This document shows, piece after piece, positions 17,366 through 25,522 of a stretch of 64,000 bases of DNA; the first letter of the stretch is position 1, and each line of letters opens with the position of its first letter. The position numbers and the translations under genes were made by a program. The stretch is from Streptomyces phaeoluteigriseus. GTDB taxonomy: Bacteria > Actinomycetota > Actinomycetes > Streptomycetales > Streptomycetaceae. The notes under the pieces are model-generated. The model had not been told where the DNA came from. It ran no database searches and saw only the letters and a program-made list of their open reading frames with translations. The DNA lies in NCBI RefSeq assembly GCF_001896135.2, contig NZ_MPOH02000011.1:1045584-1109583 (forward strand), written 5' to 3'.

Positions 17366-17407
17366 CCTACCGACCCGCACAACGACCCGCACAACGACCC
17401 CGCAGAC

Positions 17408-17653
17408 TCACCGCTCCGCCCGGCGGGCCTCCCGCACGCGTCGCAGCCGATTGACCGTCACCGGATCATGCGCCAACGCCCTCGCGTCATCCAGCAGCGC
17501 GTTCAGCAGCTGGTAGTACCGCACGGGCGACAGATCCAGCTCCTCCCGGATCGCCCGTTCCTTCGCACCGGGCCCCGAGAACCCGCGCCGCTCGAGGGCG
17601 AGGATGTCCCGCTCCCTCGCCCCGAGCCCGTCTTCATCCGCTGCCCGTTCCAT
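17408..17653 (-). CDS. DUF3263 small helical protein
   Basis: An 81-residue protein with LGARERDILALERRGFSGPG and RAIREELDLSPVRYYQLLNA, the core of DUF3263, an actinobacterial family resembling a helix-turn-helix. Possibly a small DNA-binding regulator; function unknown. ATG 17653 is chosen over GTG 17662 because a TAGCGT -10 box (minus strand, 17661-17666) lies seven bases before that ATG, implying a leaderless mRNA. Neighbouring otsB lies downstream, separated by a palindromic spacer. Confidence 0.8.
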   Translation of the reverse strand: MERAADEDGLGARERDILALERRGFSGPGAKERAIREELDLSPVRYYQLLNALLDDARALAHDPVTVNRLRRVREARRAER

Positions 17654-17716
17654 GCCCCGCACGCTAACGCAACGGCACGCGACCCGGCTCGAGCCGGCGG
17701 AACCGGTACCGCCTCC

Positions 17717-18994
17717 TCAGCCGGCGGAGCCGCTCTCCGCGGTCGTGGCCGTCGTCTGGAGCTGGCCCAGCACCCCCGCCGGGCTGCCGCCGGGCTGCAC
17801 GGCCTGCCCGATCCGCTTCTTCACGTCCGCGCTGACCGCCGCCCAGGAGGTGCGCCCCACCGGGTACAGCTCGGAGACCGGCAGCTGGTCGAGGAAGGGC
17901 TTGAGGTCGGCGTCCTGGGAGGCGGCGGTCATGGTCTCGGAGGCGGAGTTGGTGACGGGCAGCAGGTCGTACTCACGGGAGAAGGCGAGGACGTTCTTCT
18001 CGCTGTAGACGAAGTTCAGGAAGTCCTTGATCTGCTCGGCGTGCCCGTTCTGCTTGAACGCGGTCATCCAGTCGGCGACGCCCATGGAGACCTTGGTCGG
18101 CCCGTCGACGCCGGGCATCGGGACCATGCCGAACTCGACGCCCTTCTCGGCTGCCGCCTTCATCAGCGAGGGGTGCCCGTTGAGCATGCCGACCTGCCCG
18201 GCGGCGAACGCGGCGAAGGCGTCGGCCCGGTTGAGCCTGCCGGGCGCGACCGGCCCGGTGAGGTCCTTGCCGACCAGCTCGTTCTTCAGCCAGGTGAAGG
18301 TGTGGACGTTCTCGGTGGAGTCGAGGCTGTAGCCGGTGGCGGTCTCGGTGTAGCCGCCTCCGCCGCTGAGCAGCCACTGCATGGTCTCGGCCTGGGCCTC
18401 CTCCGGGCCGAGGGGCAGGGCGTACGGGTACTTCACGCCGTCCGCCTTCAGCTCGGCCGCGTCCTCGGCCAGCTCGGACCAGGTGGTCGGCGCGGTGAGG
18501 CCGGCCTTGGCGAAGAGGGTCTTGTTGTAGAACAGCAGCCGCGTGGAGGAGGCGAACGGCATGCCGTACTGCACGCCGCGCACCTCACCGGCGTCGGCGA
18601 GCTGGGGCACGAAGTCGGCCTGGACGGGGATGGAGAGGACGTCGCCCGCCTTGTACAGGAGATCCTCGGCGGCGTAGTCGGAGTAGGCGCCGATCTGCGC
18701 CATGTCGGGGGCCTTGCCCGCGTCGACGAGCTCCTTGACCTCGCGGTCGACGTCGTTCCAGGAGTGGACGGTCACCTCGACGGTGACGCCCGGGTGGTCC
18801 TTCTCGTAGGCCTCGACGAGGTCGGCCCAGTACTTCTTGGAACTGTTGGCGCCGCTGTCGCCGTAGTCGGCGGCGACGAGCCTCAGGGTGACGTCGCCGG
18901 AGTCGCCGCTGAGCCCGCATCCGGCGAGGACCGCCGTCATGCCCAGTGCGGATGCCACCGCGATCGGTCCCGACTTCGCTGCCCGCCGCTGCAC
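17717..18994 (-). CDS. Sugar ABC transporter substrate-binding lipoprotein
   Basis: A 425-residue extracellular binding protein. A basic start and hydrophobic stretch lead to the lipobox AVLAGC, so it is anchored as a lipoprotein. The mature part has the family-1 solute-binding pattern: DHPGVTVEVTVHSW, MAQIGAYSDYA, GVQYGMPFASSTRLLFYNKTLF, FAAGQVGMLNGHPSLM. GTG 18994 has GGAGAGCA just upstream, preferred to the 30-residue longer frame. No permease genes are adjacent, so it must serve a transporter encoded elsewhere, perhaps powered by MsiK at 40 kb. It diverges from nagK with DasR-like sites between, suggesting an amino sugar ligand. Confidence 0.88.
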   Translation of the reverse strand: MQRRAAKSGPIAVASALGMTAVLAGCGLSGDSGDVTLRLVAADYGDSGANSSKKYWADLVEAYEKDHPGVTVEVTVHSWNDVDREVKELVDAGKAPDMAQIGAYSDYAAEDLLYKAGDVLSIPVQADFVPQLADAGEVRGVQYGMPFASSTRLLFYNKTLFAKAGLTAPTTWSELAEDAAELKADGVKYPYALPLGPEEAQAETMQWLLSGGGGYTETATGYSLDSTENVHTFTWLKNELVGKDLTGPVAPGRLNRADAFAAFAAGQVGMLNGHPSLMKAAAEKGVEFGMVPMPGVDGPTKVSMGVADWMTAFKQNGHAEQIKDFLNFVYSEKNVLAFSREYDLLPVTNSASETMTAASQDADLKPFLDQLPVSELYPVGRTSWAAVSADVKKRIGQAVQPGGSPAGVLGQLQTTATTAESGSAG

Positions 18995-19083
18995 TGTGCT
19001 CTCCTGCTCCCCTGACGGCCGTGCCGTGTGCTCACACGATCCACACATAAATGCTCCGACCATTGAAACCGCTATCCGGATCA

Positions 19084-19097
19084 AGGTCTACACCACG
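19084..19097. promoter_or_regulatory. DasR-type (dre) operator 1
   Basis: AAGGTCTACACCACG in the divergent promoter contains GGTCTACACCAC, one mismatch from the dre core GGTCTAGACCAC. DasR is the GlcNAc-responsive GntR repressor of streptomycetes and acts on nag genes, which fits nagK-nagA beside it. Confidence 0.65.
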
Positions 19098-19099
19098 CA

Positions 19100-19115
19100 A
19101 GTGGACTAGACCTCT
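19100..19115. promoter_or_regulatory. DasR-type (dre) operator 2
   Basis: AGTGGACTAGACCTCT matches the dre consensus AGTGGTCTAGACCACT with two changes at symmetric positions. It lies 28 bases before the nagK start and directly follows operator 1. Confidence 0.6.
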
Positions 19116-19142
19116 TGCGGGTCCTCGGGCCACACTGTCTCC

Positions 19143-20090
19143 GTGAGACACGTCATCGCCCTGGATGTGGGCGGCACCGGGATGAAGGCCGCCCTCGTCG
19201 GGGCGGACGGCGCGCTGCTGCACCGGGCCCGCCGGGCCACCGGCCGCGAACGCGGCCCCGACGAGGTCGTCGCCGGCATCCTCGACTTCGCCGCCGAGCT
19301 GCGCGCGTACGGCGTCGGGCGCCTCGGCGAGAGCGCCGCCGCGGCGGGGGTCGCGGTCCCGGGCATCGTCGACGAGGCGAACGGCATCGCCGTCTACGCC
19401 GCCAACCTCGGCTGGCGCGACGTCGACCTGCGGCGGCTGCTCACCGGCCGGCTCGGCGGCATCCCGGTGGCCCTCGGGCACGACGTCCGCACCGGAGGAC
19501 TCGCGGAGGGGCGTATCGGCGCGGGTCAGGGCGCCGACCGCTTCCTCTTCGTGGCCCTCGGCACGGGCATCGCGGGCGCCATCGGTGTGGACGGCCGGGT
19601 GGAGGCGGGCGCGCACGGCTTCGCGGGCGAGATCGGCCACATCGTCGTACGCCCCGGTGGGACGCACTGCCCCTGCGGACAGCACGGCTGTTTGGAGCGG
19701 TTCGCGTCGGCGGCGGCGGTCGGCGAGGCGTGGGCGGCGGCCTGCGGGGACCCGGAGGCGGACGCCGCGGACTGCGCCAAGGCCGTCACGTCCGGGGACC
19801 CGAACGCCGTCCGGATCTGGCAGCAGGCCGTCGACGCACTCGCCGACGGCCTGGTCACCGCCCTCACCCTGCTGGACCCGCGCACTCTCATCATCGGTGG
19901 CGGCCTGGCCGAGGCGGGGGAAACCTTGTTCACACCGCTGCGGAACGCCGTCCGCCGGCGGGTCACCTTCCAGAGACTCCCGGAGATCGTCCCAGCGGCG
20001 CTGGGCGACACAGCCGGATGCCGGGGCGCAGGACTACTGGCCTGGGACCTGCTCGACACCACATCTACGACGCCGGAGGAACCCACGTGA
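19143..20090 (+). CDS. nagK: ROK-family sugar kinase (N-acetylglucosamine kinase type)
   Basis: A 315-residue ROK kinase. ALDVGGTGMKAALV is the phosphate-1 loop, VALGTGIAGAIG the phosphate-2 loop, and GGTHCPCGQHGCLERFAS the zinc-binding ROK signature with the Cys cluster. GTG 19143 starts it. Its stop overlaps the nagA GTG by four bases, so the two are coupled: phosphorylation of GlcNAc followed by deacetylation. Two dre-like sites upstream suggest DasR repression. GlcNAc specificity comes from context; a glucokinase role cannot be excluded by sequence. Confidence 0.85.
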   Translation: MRHVIALDVGGTGMKAALVGADGALLHRARRATGRERGPDEVVAGILDFAAELRAYGVGRLGESAAAAGVAVPGIVDEANGIAVYAANLGWRDVDLRRLLTGRLGGIPVALGHDVRTGGLAEGRIGAGQGADRFLFVALGTGIAGAIGVDGRVEAGAHGFAGEIGHIVVRPGGTHCPCGQHGCLERFASAAAVGEAWAAACGDPEADAADCAKAVTSGDPNAVRIWQQAVDALADGLVTALTLLDPRTLIIGGGLAEAGETLFTPLRNAVRRRVTFQRLPEIVPAALGDTAGCRGAGLLAWDLLDTTSTTPEEPT

Positions 20091-21325
20091 CGGCAACCCC
20101 CTCAGGGGCGCGGGACGCGACATCATGCGGCTCCGCCGCGGGGGCGCGACCAGCCACACACGGCCCGCAGCCCGCAACCGGCGAGGCGCCTCTCGTCCTC
20201 GCCGGCGCCAGGGTGGTACTCCCCACCGGCACGGTGCCCGACGGCCGCGTCACCGTCGACGGCACGAAGATCGCCGCGGACACCGACACCGCCTACGGGA
20301 ACGTCATCGACGTGACGGGCCACTGGCTGGTGCCCGGTTTCGTCGACCTGCACAACCACGGCGGCGGCGGAGCCTCCTTCTCCGGCACCGCCGAAGACGT
20401 GCAGAAGGCCATCCGCGCCCACCGCCACCACGGCACCACCACCCTCGTCGCGTCCACCGTCACCGAGGAGATGGACGTCCTGGTCCGCCAGGCCGGCCTG
20501 CTGAGCGAGCTGGCCGAGCAGGGCGACCTGGCCGGCATCCACTTCGAGGGCCCGTTCATCTCCCCGTGCCGCAAGGGCGCCCACTCGGAGGGGCTGCTGC
20601 GCGACCCGGATCCGGCGGAGGTGCGCAAGCTGATCGACGCGGCGCGCGGCAGGGCGAGGATGGTCACGCTGGCGACCGAGCTGCCGGGCGGCATCGACTC
20701 CGTACGGCTGCTGGCCGAGCACGGGGTGATCGCGGCCGTCGGCCACACGGATGCCACGTACGAGCAGACGGTGGAGGCGATCGAGGCGGGGGCGACCGTC
20801 GCCACCCACCTCTTCAACGCGATGCCGCCGCTCGGGCACCGTGCGCCGGGCCCGATCGCCGCGCTGCTGGAGGACGAGCGGGTGACGGTCGAGCTGATCA
20901 ACGACGGCGTCCATCTGCACCCGGCCGCGCTGGAGCTGGCGTTCCATCGGGCGGGGGCGGGCCGTGTCGCGTTCATCACGGACGCGATGGACGCGGCGGG
21001 CATCGGTGACGGCCGCTACATGCTCGGCCCGCTGGAGGTCGAGGTCAGTGAGGGCGTGGCCCGGCTGGTGGAGGGCGGTTCGATCGCCGGCTCCACGCTG
21101 ACGCTGGACCGGGCGTTCAAGCGGGCGGTGACGGTGGACCGGCTGCCGGTGGAGGACGTGGTCGCGGCCCTGTCCGCGAACCCGGCCCGGCTGCTGGGCA
21201 TGGACGACCGGGTGGGCTCCCTGGAGCCGGGCAAGGACGCCGATCTGGTGCTGCTGGACGAGAACTTCGACCTCAAGGGCGTGATGCGGCAGGGGATTTG
21301 GGTGGTGGAACCCCAACTGGCCTGA
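20087..21325 (+). CDS. nagA: N-acetylglucosamine-6-phosphate deacetylase
   Basis: A metal-dependent amidohydrolase that makes glucosamine-6-phosphate. Seen: FVDLHNHGGGG (metal site), HFEGPFISPCRKGAH with the catalytic-site Glu, VGHTDATYEQT, THLFNAMPPLGHR and FITDAMDAAG. GTG 20087 overlaps the kinase stop, with GGAGGA upstream. Unusually, conserved sequence begins only at residue 36 (APLVLAGARVV); the preceding residues are encoded by a dispersed palindromic repeat (20101-20175), so the N-terminus is a repeat-derived extension of 412 residues total length. Confidence 0.93.
   Translation: MTATPSGARDATSCGSAAGARPATHGPQPATGEAPLVLAGARVVLPTGTVPDGRVTVDGTKIAADTDTAYGNVIDVTGHWLVPGFVDLHNHGGGGASFSGTAEDVQKAIRAHRHHGTTTLVASTVTEEMDVLVRQAGLLSELAEQGDLAGIHFEGPFISPCRKGAHSEGLLRDPDPAEVRKLIDAARGRARMVTLATELPGGIDSVRLLAEHGVIAAVGHTDATYEQTVEAIEAGATVATHLFNAMPPLGHRAPGPIAALLEDERVTVELINDGVHLHPAALELAFHRAGAGRVAFITDAMDAAGIGDGRYMLGPLEVEVSEGVARLVEGGSIAGSTLTLDRAFKRAVTVDRLPVEDVVAALSANPARLLGMDDRVGSLEPGKDADLVLLDENFDLKGVMRQGIWVVEPQLA
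20101..20175 (+). repeat. Dispersed palindromic repeat inside nagA start
   Basis: Contains GCGGCTCCGCCGCGGGGGCG and GCGACCAGCCACACACGGCC, a combination I recognise from memory as a widely scattered Streptomyces intergenic repeat. Here it lies within the first 30 codons of nagA and stays in frame. Confidence 0.6.
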
Positions 21326-21474
21326 AACGGCCACCCCTGGAGAGCGCGTGCGGAGACGGTGGCCGACCCCGGGACTGGGCCGGCCGCCGTCTCTTTGGCA
21401 TGATCAGGACGTCCGGAAGGACGGATTCACGCGAACAGCAGGCGCACGCCGGCGATCGGGGAAGGTCGGGCCAG

Positions 21475-22395
21475 GTGATTCTCACGGTCACGGTGAACAC
21501 CGCTCTCGACGTCACCTACCGCGTCCCGGCCCTGCTCCCGCACGCCACGCACCGGGTGACCGAGGTGGCGGAACGCCCCGGCGGCAAGGGACTGAACGTG
21601 GCACGCGTCCTGGCCGCCCTCGGGCACGAGGTGACGGTCACCGGTTTCGCGGGCGGCCCCACCGGCCGAGTCGTGCGCGAGCGGCTCACCGGTGTGACCG
21701 ACGCGCTCGTCCCCTGCGCCGCCCCGACCCGCCGTACCCTCGCCGTCGTCGACGAACGCAGCGGCGACGCCACGCAGTTCAACGAACCCGGCCCGGTCAT
21801 CACCCCGGCCGAGTGGTCCGCGTTCCAGGAGACGTACGAGGGTCTGGTGGCCGGCGCCGACGCGGTGGCCCTGTGCGGCAGCCTGCCGCCGGGGGTGCCG
21901 GTGGGCGCGTACGCGGGTCTGGTGCGCACCGCGCGGGCCGCGGGTGTGCCGGTGCTGCTGGACACCAGCGGTGAGGCGCTGCGCCGCGCGGTCGCGGCGC
22001 GCCCCGATCTGATCAAGCCGAACGCCGATGAGCTGGCCGAGCTGACCGGTTCGCACGAGCCGTTGCGCGCGACGCAGGACGCCCGTCGGCGCGGCGCCCG
22101 CTCGGTGGTGGCGTCCCTGGGCCCGCAGGGCCTGGTCGCGGCGACCCCGGAGGGCCGCTGGCGGGCCACCCCGCCGGCCCGGCTGCGCGGCAACCCGACG
22201 GGCGCCGGGGACGCGGTGTCCGCCGGCCTCCTGTCGGGCCTGGTCGAACATCTCCCCTGGCCCCGCACCCTGGCCCGAGCGGTCGCCCTGTCCGCGGCGA
22301 CGGTCCTGTCCCCTACGGCCGGTGATTTCGACCGGGCCGCCTACGAGGAACTGGTGGGCAGGGTGGCGGTGACCGGGGAGGTCACCGCCGCCTGA
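21475..22395 (+). CDS. PfkB-family sugar kinase (1-phosphofructokinase/LacC type)
   Basis: A 306-residue ribokinase-fold enzyme. ILTVTVNTALDVTYRV is the LacC/FruK-type N-terminus; PGGKGLNVARVLAALG is PfkB signature 1, and GNPTGAGDAVSAGLLSG signature 2 with the catalytic Asp. Likely phosphorylates a sugar phosphate such as fructose-1-phosphate or tagatose-6-phosphate. GTG 21475 follows GGGAAGG at nine bases. It lies 150 bases after nagA, with no terminator noticed, so it may share control and handle a downstream hexose phosphate; that link is inferred. Confidence 0.88.
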   Translation: MILTVTVNTALDVTYRVPALLPHATHRVTEVAERPGGKGLNVARVLAALGHEVTVTGFAGGPTGRVVRERLTGVTDALVPCAAPTRRTLAVVDERSGDATQFNEPGPVITPAEWSAFQETYEGLVAGADAVALCGSLPPGVPVGAYAGLVRTARAAGVPVLLDTSGEALRRAVAARPDLIKPNADELAELTGSHEPLRATQDARRRGARSVVASLGPQGLVAATPEGRWRATPPARLRGNPTGAGDAVSAGLLSGLVEHLPWPRTLARAVALSAATVLSPTAGDFDRAAYEELVGRVAVTGEVTAA

Positions 22396-22401
22396 CCGAG
22401 G

Positions 22402-23346
22402 TCACTCCTCGACCTGGCCCTTCTTCAGCCAGAACTGGTCCAGGAGGACATTGCACTTGTCGCCGGCCTCACAGGACAGGCTGACGGTGTTGGTGCCCTT
22501 GGTGAGGGTGGGCCAGGCGAAGGTGGTGGTCCAGCCCTTCGCAAAGTCGCCGTCGGCGGCCTTCGCGTAGTTCTTCATGCTGAGCGGCTGGCCGAACTTC
22601 TTGCCGTTGACCGTGAGGGTCATCGACTGGTCGTCGCCCGCGGTGCTGTAGTGCGCGAACAGCGTGTACGCGCCGTCCTCGGGGATGCCGTCGACGCTCC
22701 AGGTGACGGAGTTGCCGACCTGGTTCAGGGCGACGTAGATGCCGCCGTCCGCCTGGGCGCCCTGGACGTCGGAGGCCAGGGCGGCGGCGCCGCCGAGGCG
22801 CAGGGCCTTGGCGTCGACCTCGGGCAGCTCGACCTCGTCCTCGGCGTCGCCGCTGCTGGAGGCGCTGGGCGAGGCGCTCTGGGAGACGGTGGGCGAGGAG
22901 GAGACGTCGTCGCCGGCCTTGTTGTCGTCGCCGGAGTCGCCGCCCGCCATCGCCACGGCGATGCCGATGACGACGGCGGCGACCACCGCGACCGCGCCGA
23001 TCAGCAGCCCCTTGGTGTTGGGACCGCGCCCCCGGCCGCCGCCGGTCCCCTGCTGCCGGTTGCCGGTGAGCGTGCCACCGCCGCCGGAGAAGCTCTCGGG
23101 ACCGGCGTGGTTGCCGTTCGGCCGGCCGTACGCACCCTGCTGGGGCGGCACCGCCTGCTGCCCGTACTGCGCGGTCTGCTGCTGGCCGTACTGGCGCTCG
23201 CCCACCGGGCGGACCCGGTTGACCGACGGGTATCCGTAGCCACCGCCGGACGGAGGCTGCGCTCCGTTGGCCTGGCCGTCGGCGTAGAGGTAGCCGAACG
23301 GGTCGTCGTCCTCGGGCGTACTCGCGCCGTTGTTGCCGGGCGTCAT
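22402..23346 (-). CDS. Membrane-anchored protein with C-terminal CBM35-like domain
   Basis: A 314-residue protein. Residues 1-105 are Gly/Gln/Tyr-rich and disordered (QYGQQQTAQYGQQAVPPQQ), one membrane span follows (LLIGAVAVVAAVVIGIAVAM, about 115-134), then a Ser/Asp linker and an external beta-sandwich (ALRLGGAAALASDV, GIYVALNQVGNSVTWSVDG, LLDQFWLKK) that resembles carbohydrate-binding modules of family 35/6. Topology is N-in, C-out. It likely binds a glycan at the cell surface. It converges with the PfkB gene, six bases between stops. Confidence 0.7.
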   Translation of the reverse strand: MTPGNNGASTPEDDDPFGYLYADGQANGAQPPSGGGYGYPSVNRVRPVGERQYGQQQTAQYGQQAVPPQQGAYGRPNGNHAGPESFSGGGGTLTGNRQQGTGGGRGRGPNTKGLLIGAVAVVAAVVIGIAVAMAGGDSGDDNKAGDDVSSSPTVSQSASPSASSSGDAEDEVELPEVDAKALRLGGAAALASDVQGAQADGGIYVALNQVGNSVTWSVDGIPEDGAYTLFAHYSTAGDDQSMTLTVNGKKFGQPLSMKNYAKAADGDFAKGWTTTFAWPTLTKGTNTVSLSCEAGDKCNVLLDQFWLKKGQVEE

Positions 23347-23499
23347 CCCTTCGTACTCCTCAACAGGTGCGGGGCGGATGCGGTCCGCGTATCCCTACGC
23401 GTCCATACGTGCGGAGAAGTGCGAGCCTACCCGCTCCGGACCCGCCGAACGGGTGACTCGGATCGCATCGTTTGGGGGTACAGGCCGCTGACCTGGTGA

Positions 23500-25176
23500 T
23501 CATCCAGCGCGTCGGTGCTGTTTGGGACGAGATCGTTTCTCTACGTACATCCGCTCGTCGGCGGACTTCAACACCTCGTCCGCGGTCATCCCGCAGTGTG
23601 CCCAGCCGATGCCGAAGCTGGCGCCCACCCGGACGGCCCGGCCCTCGGCGCGGATCGGCTGGATGATCTCGTTGCGCAGGCGTACGGCGAGGTCCTGGGC
23701 GTCGGCGCTGCCGAGGCCGTCGGCGAGGATCACGAACTCGTCGCCACCGAGCCGGGCGACGGTGTCGCCGTCGCGGACGCCGCCGGACAGCCTGCGGGCG
23801 ACCTCGATGAGAACCGCGTCACCGGCGTTGTGCCCGAACCGGTCGTTGATCGACTTGAAGCCGTCGAGGTCGCAGAAGAGGACGGCGAGCCCCTTGGTGC
23901 CGTCGTCGCGGGCGCCCTCCTCGGGGGCGACGGTGTGCACGTGGTGGTCGTAGGCCTCGAAACTCTCCGCGCTCTCCGCGCCGTCGGTCCGGAAGTCGAA
24001 GCCGTGCCCGTTGGTGTCGAAGGCGGGGTGGCCCTGGGCGTCCATCGCGTCGACGGCGGCGGGGTGCGTGGACTGCGGGCGCCGGCAGAGCCGGGAGGCG
24101 AGGCGCGAGCGCAGCTCGGCGGAGTTCGGCAGGCCCGTGAGGGAGTCGTGGGAGGCGCGGTGCGCGAGCTGGAGCTCGCGGCGCTTGCGGTCCTCTATGT
24201 CCTCGACGTGGGTGAGGAGGAAGCGGGGTCCGTCGGCGGCGTCGGCGACCACGGAGTTGCGCAGCGACACCCAGAGGTACGTCCCGTCGCGGCGGCCGAG
24301 GCGCAGTTCGGCCCGTCCGCCCTCGGCGGAGGTCCGCAGCAGGGTGCCTATGTCCTCGGGGTGGACGAGGTCGGAGAAGGAGTACCGGCGCATCGCGGAG
24401 GCGGGGCGGCCCAGCAGGCGGCACAGGGCGTCGTTGGTGCGCAGGATCCGGCCGTGCTGGTCGCCGCCCATCTCGGCGATGGCCATGCCGGAGGGGGCGT
24501 ACTCGAAGGCCTGGCGGAAGCTTTCCTCGCTGGCGCGCAGGGCCTGCTGTTCGCGTTCCAGGCGGACCAGGGCGCGCTGCATGTTGGCCCGCAGACGCGC
24601 GTTGCTGATCGCGATGGCGGCCTGGAAGGTGTACATCTGGAGGGCCTCGCGGCCCCAGGCACCGGGCCGTCGGCCGTTGCGCGGGCGGTCCACGGAGAGG
24701 ACGCCGATGAGTTCGCCGCAGGCGCCGTTGCCGCCGGGGGCGGCGGGCGTGTACATGGGGGCGAACAGCCGGTCGGAGGGGTGCCACTCGTCCTCGAAGC
24801 GGGGCGCGGGCCCGTCCGTGTACCACTGGGGGACGTCGTCGTCGTCGAGGATCCAGCCCTCGGTGTGGGGTATGAAGATCAAGTCGCCCCAGGTCTCGCC
24901 CATGCTCAGCCGCCGCTCCCAGGACTCGCGGGAGCCGACCCGGCCGGTGATGAGGGCCTCGGCGGCGGGGTTCCCGGCGAAGGCGGCGACGACGAGGTCG
25001 CCGTCGGGTCGGACGAGGTTGACGCACGCCAGTTCGTATCCCAGGGCGGTCACGACGCCGTTGGCGACCGTCTGCAGCGTGTCGGCCAGGCTGCGGGCCG
25101 TGTTCATGTCGGCCATGACCTGGTGCAGTTGTCGCAGGGACGCAAGACGGACGTAAGGCTCCGACTCGGCCTCCAT
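23500..25176 (-). CDS. cdgB: Diguanylate cyclase, GAF-PAS-GGDEF (CdgB type)
   Basis: A 558-residue soluble signalling enzyme making cyclic di-GMP. Order: coiled start, GAF about 20-190, PAS/PAC about 215-330, GGDEF domain about 340-555. The active site is intact (GGDEF at 477-481) and the inhibitory I-site RDGD is at 468-471. Unlike most GGDEF domains, about 65 extra residues rich in His/Asp/Glu lie between DSLTGLPN (344) and LAVLFCDLDGFKS. It matches S. coelicolor CdgB, a BldD-controlled developmental enzyme (from memory). ATG 25176 follows GGGGGGAGGG. Confidence 0.92.
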   Translation of the reverse strand: MEAESEPYVRLASLRQLHQVMADMNTARSLADTLQTVANGVVTALGYELACVNLVRPDGDLVVAAFAGNPAAEALITGRVGSRESWERRLSMGETWGDLIFIPHTEGWILDDDDVPQWYTDGPAPRFEDEWHPSDRLFAPMYTPAAPGGNGACGELIGVLSVDRPRNGRRPGAWGREALQMYTFQAAIAISNARLRANMQRALVRLEREQQALRASEESFRQAFEYAPSGMAIAEMGGDQHGRILRTNDALCRLLGRPASAMRRYSFSDLVHPEDIGTLLRTSAEGGRAELRLGRRDGTYLWVSLRNSVVADAADGPRFLLTHVEDIEDRKRRELQLAHRASHDSLTGLPNSAELRSRLASRLCRRPQSTHPAAVDAMDAQGHPAFDTNGHGFDFRTDGAESAESFEAYDHHVHTVAPEEGARDDGTKGLAVLFCDLDGFKSINDRFGHNAGDAVLIEVARRLSGGVRDGDTVARLGGDEFVILADGLGSADAQDLAVRLRNEIIQPIRAEGRAVRVGASFGIGWAHCGMTADEVLKSADERMYVEKRSRPKQHRRAG

Positions 25177-25522
25177 GCTCGCCCTCCCCCCGAGACTTCG
25201 CAGCGAATCAAGGGTTGTCTTCGGCGTAACGTCGTTTCTGTCGTTGCGCATGTCGTTGGGTCTGTACCTGTGACACCTCCGCCACTGAATCACAGCGCGC
25301 TGCCCACTCGGTACACAGGGTCAACAATTCCCCCCGCTTGTGACTCAAGTCACATAGGAACATGAGCAATTGCGCGGGGTTTCTGCATTTTCCCGGTTCG
25401 TTTACTGAGCGTATGACTCCCCTGCCGGAGAGCGTACGGGAATCGGTCGGTCCGGGGACCTACGACCGCCCTCGGGCGAAGGTCCGATGCGGGGCGGCGG
25501 CCCGGGGACTAGCGTGCGGAGC
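25177..25522. other. Divergent promoter region of cdgB and flavin reductase
   Basis: About 345 bases with an AT-richer core (25200-25420) between divergent starts. It carries a Crp-like palindrome at 25339-25354 and, near its right end, the TAGCGT -10 box of the flavin reductase gene. No ORF was recognised. Confidence 0.5.
25339..25354. promoter_or_regulatory. Crp-type palindrome TGTGA-N6-TCACA
   Basis: TGTGACTCAAGTCACA has seven-base arms around CA and matches the Crp/FNR-family half-sites TGTGA and TCACA with the right N6 spacing. It lies about 160 bases upstream of cdgB. Streptomyces Crp recognises closely related sequences; binding here is inferred. Confidence 0.55.

Noticed and set aside
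17215..17392. N-terminal extension of OtsB to 17392
   Set aside because: The extra 80 residues come from palindromic spacer DNA; a start at 17214 with one restored base gives the expected protein.
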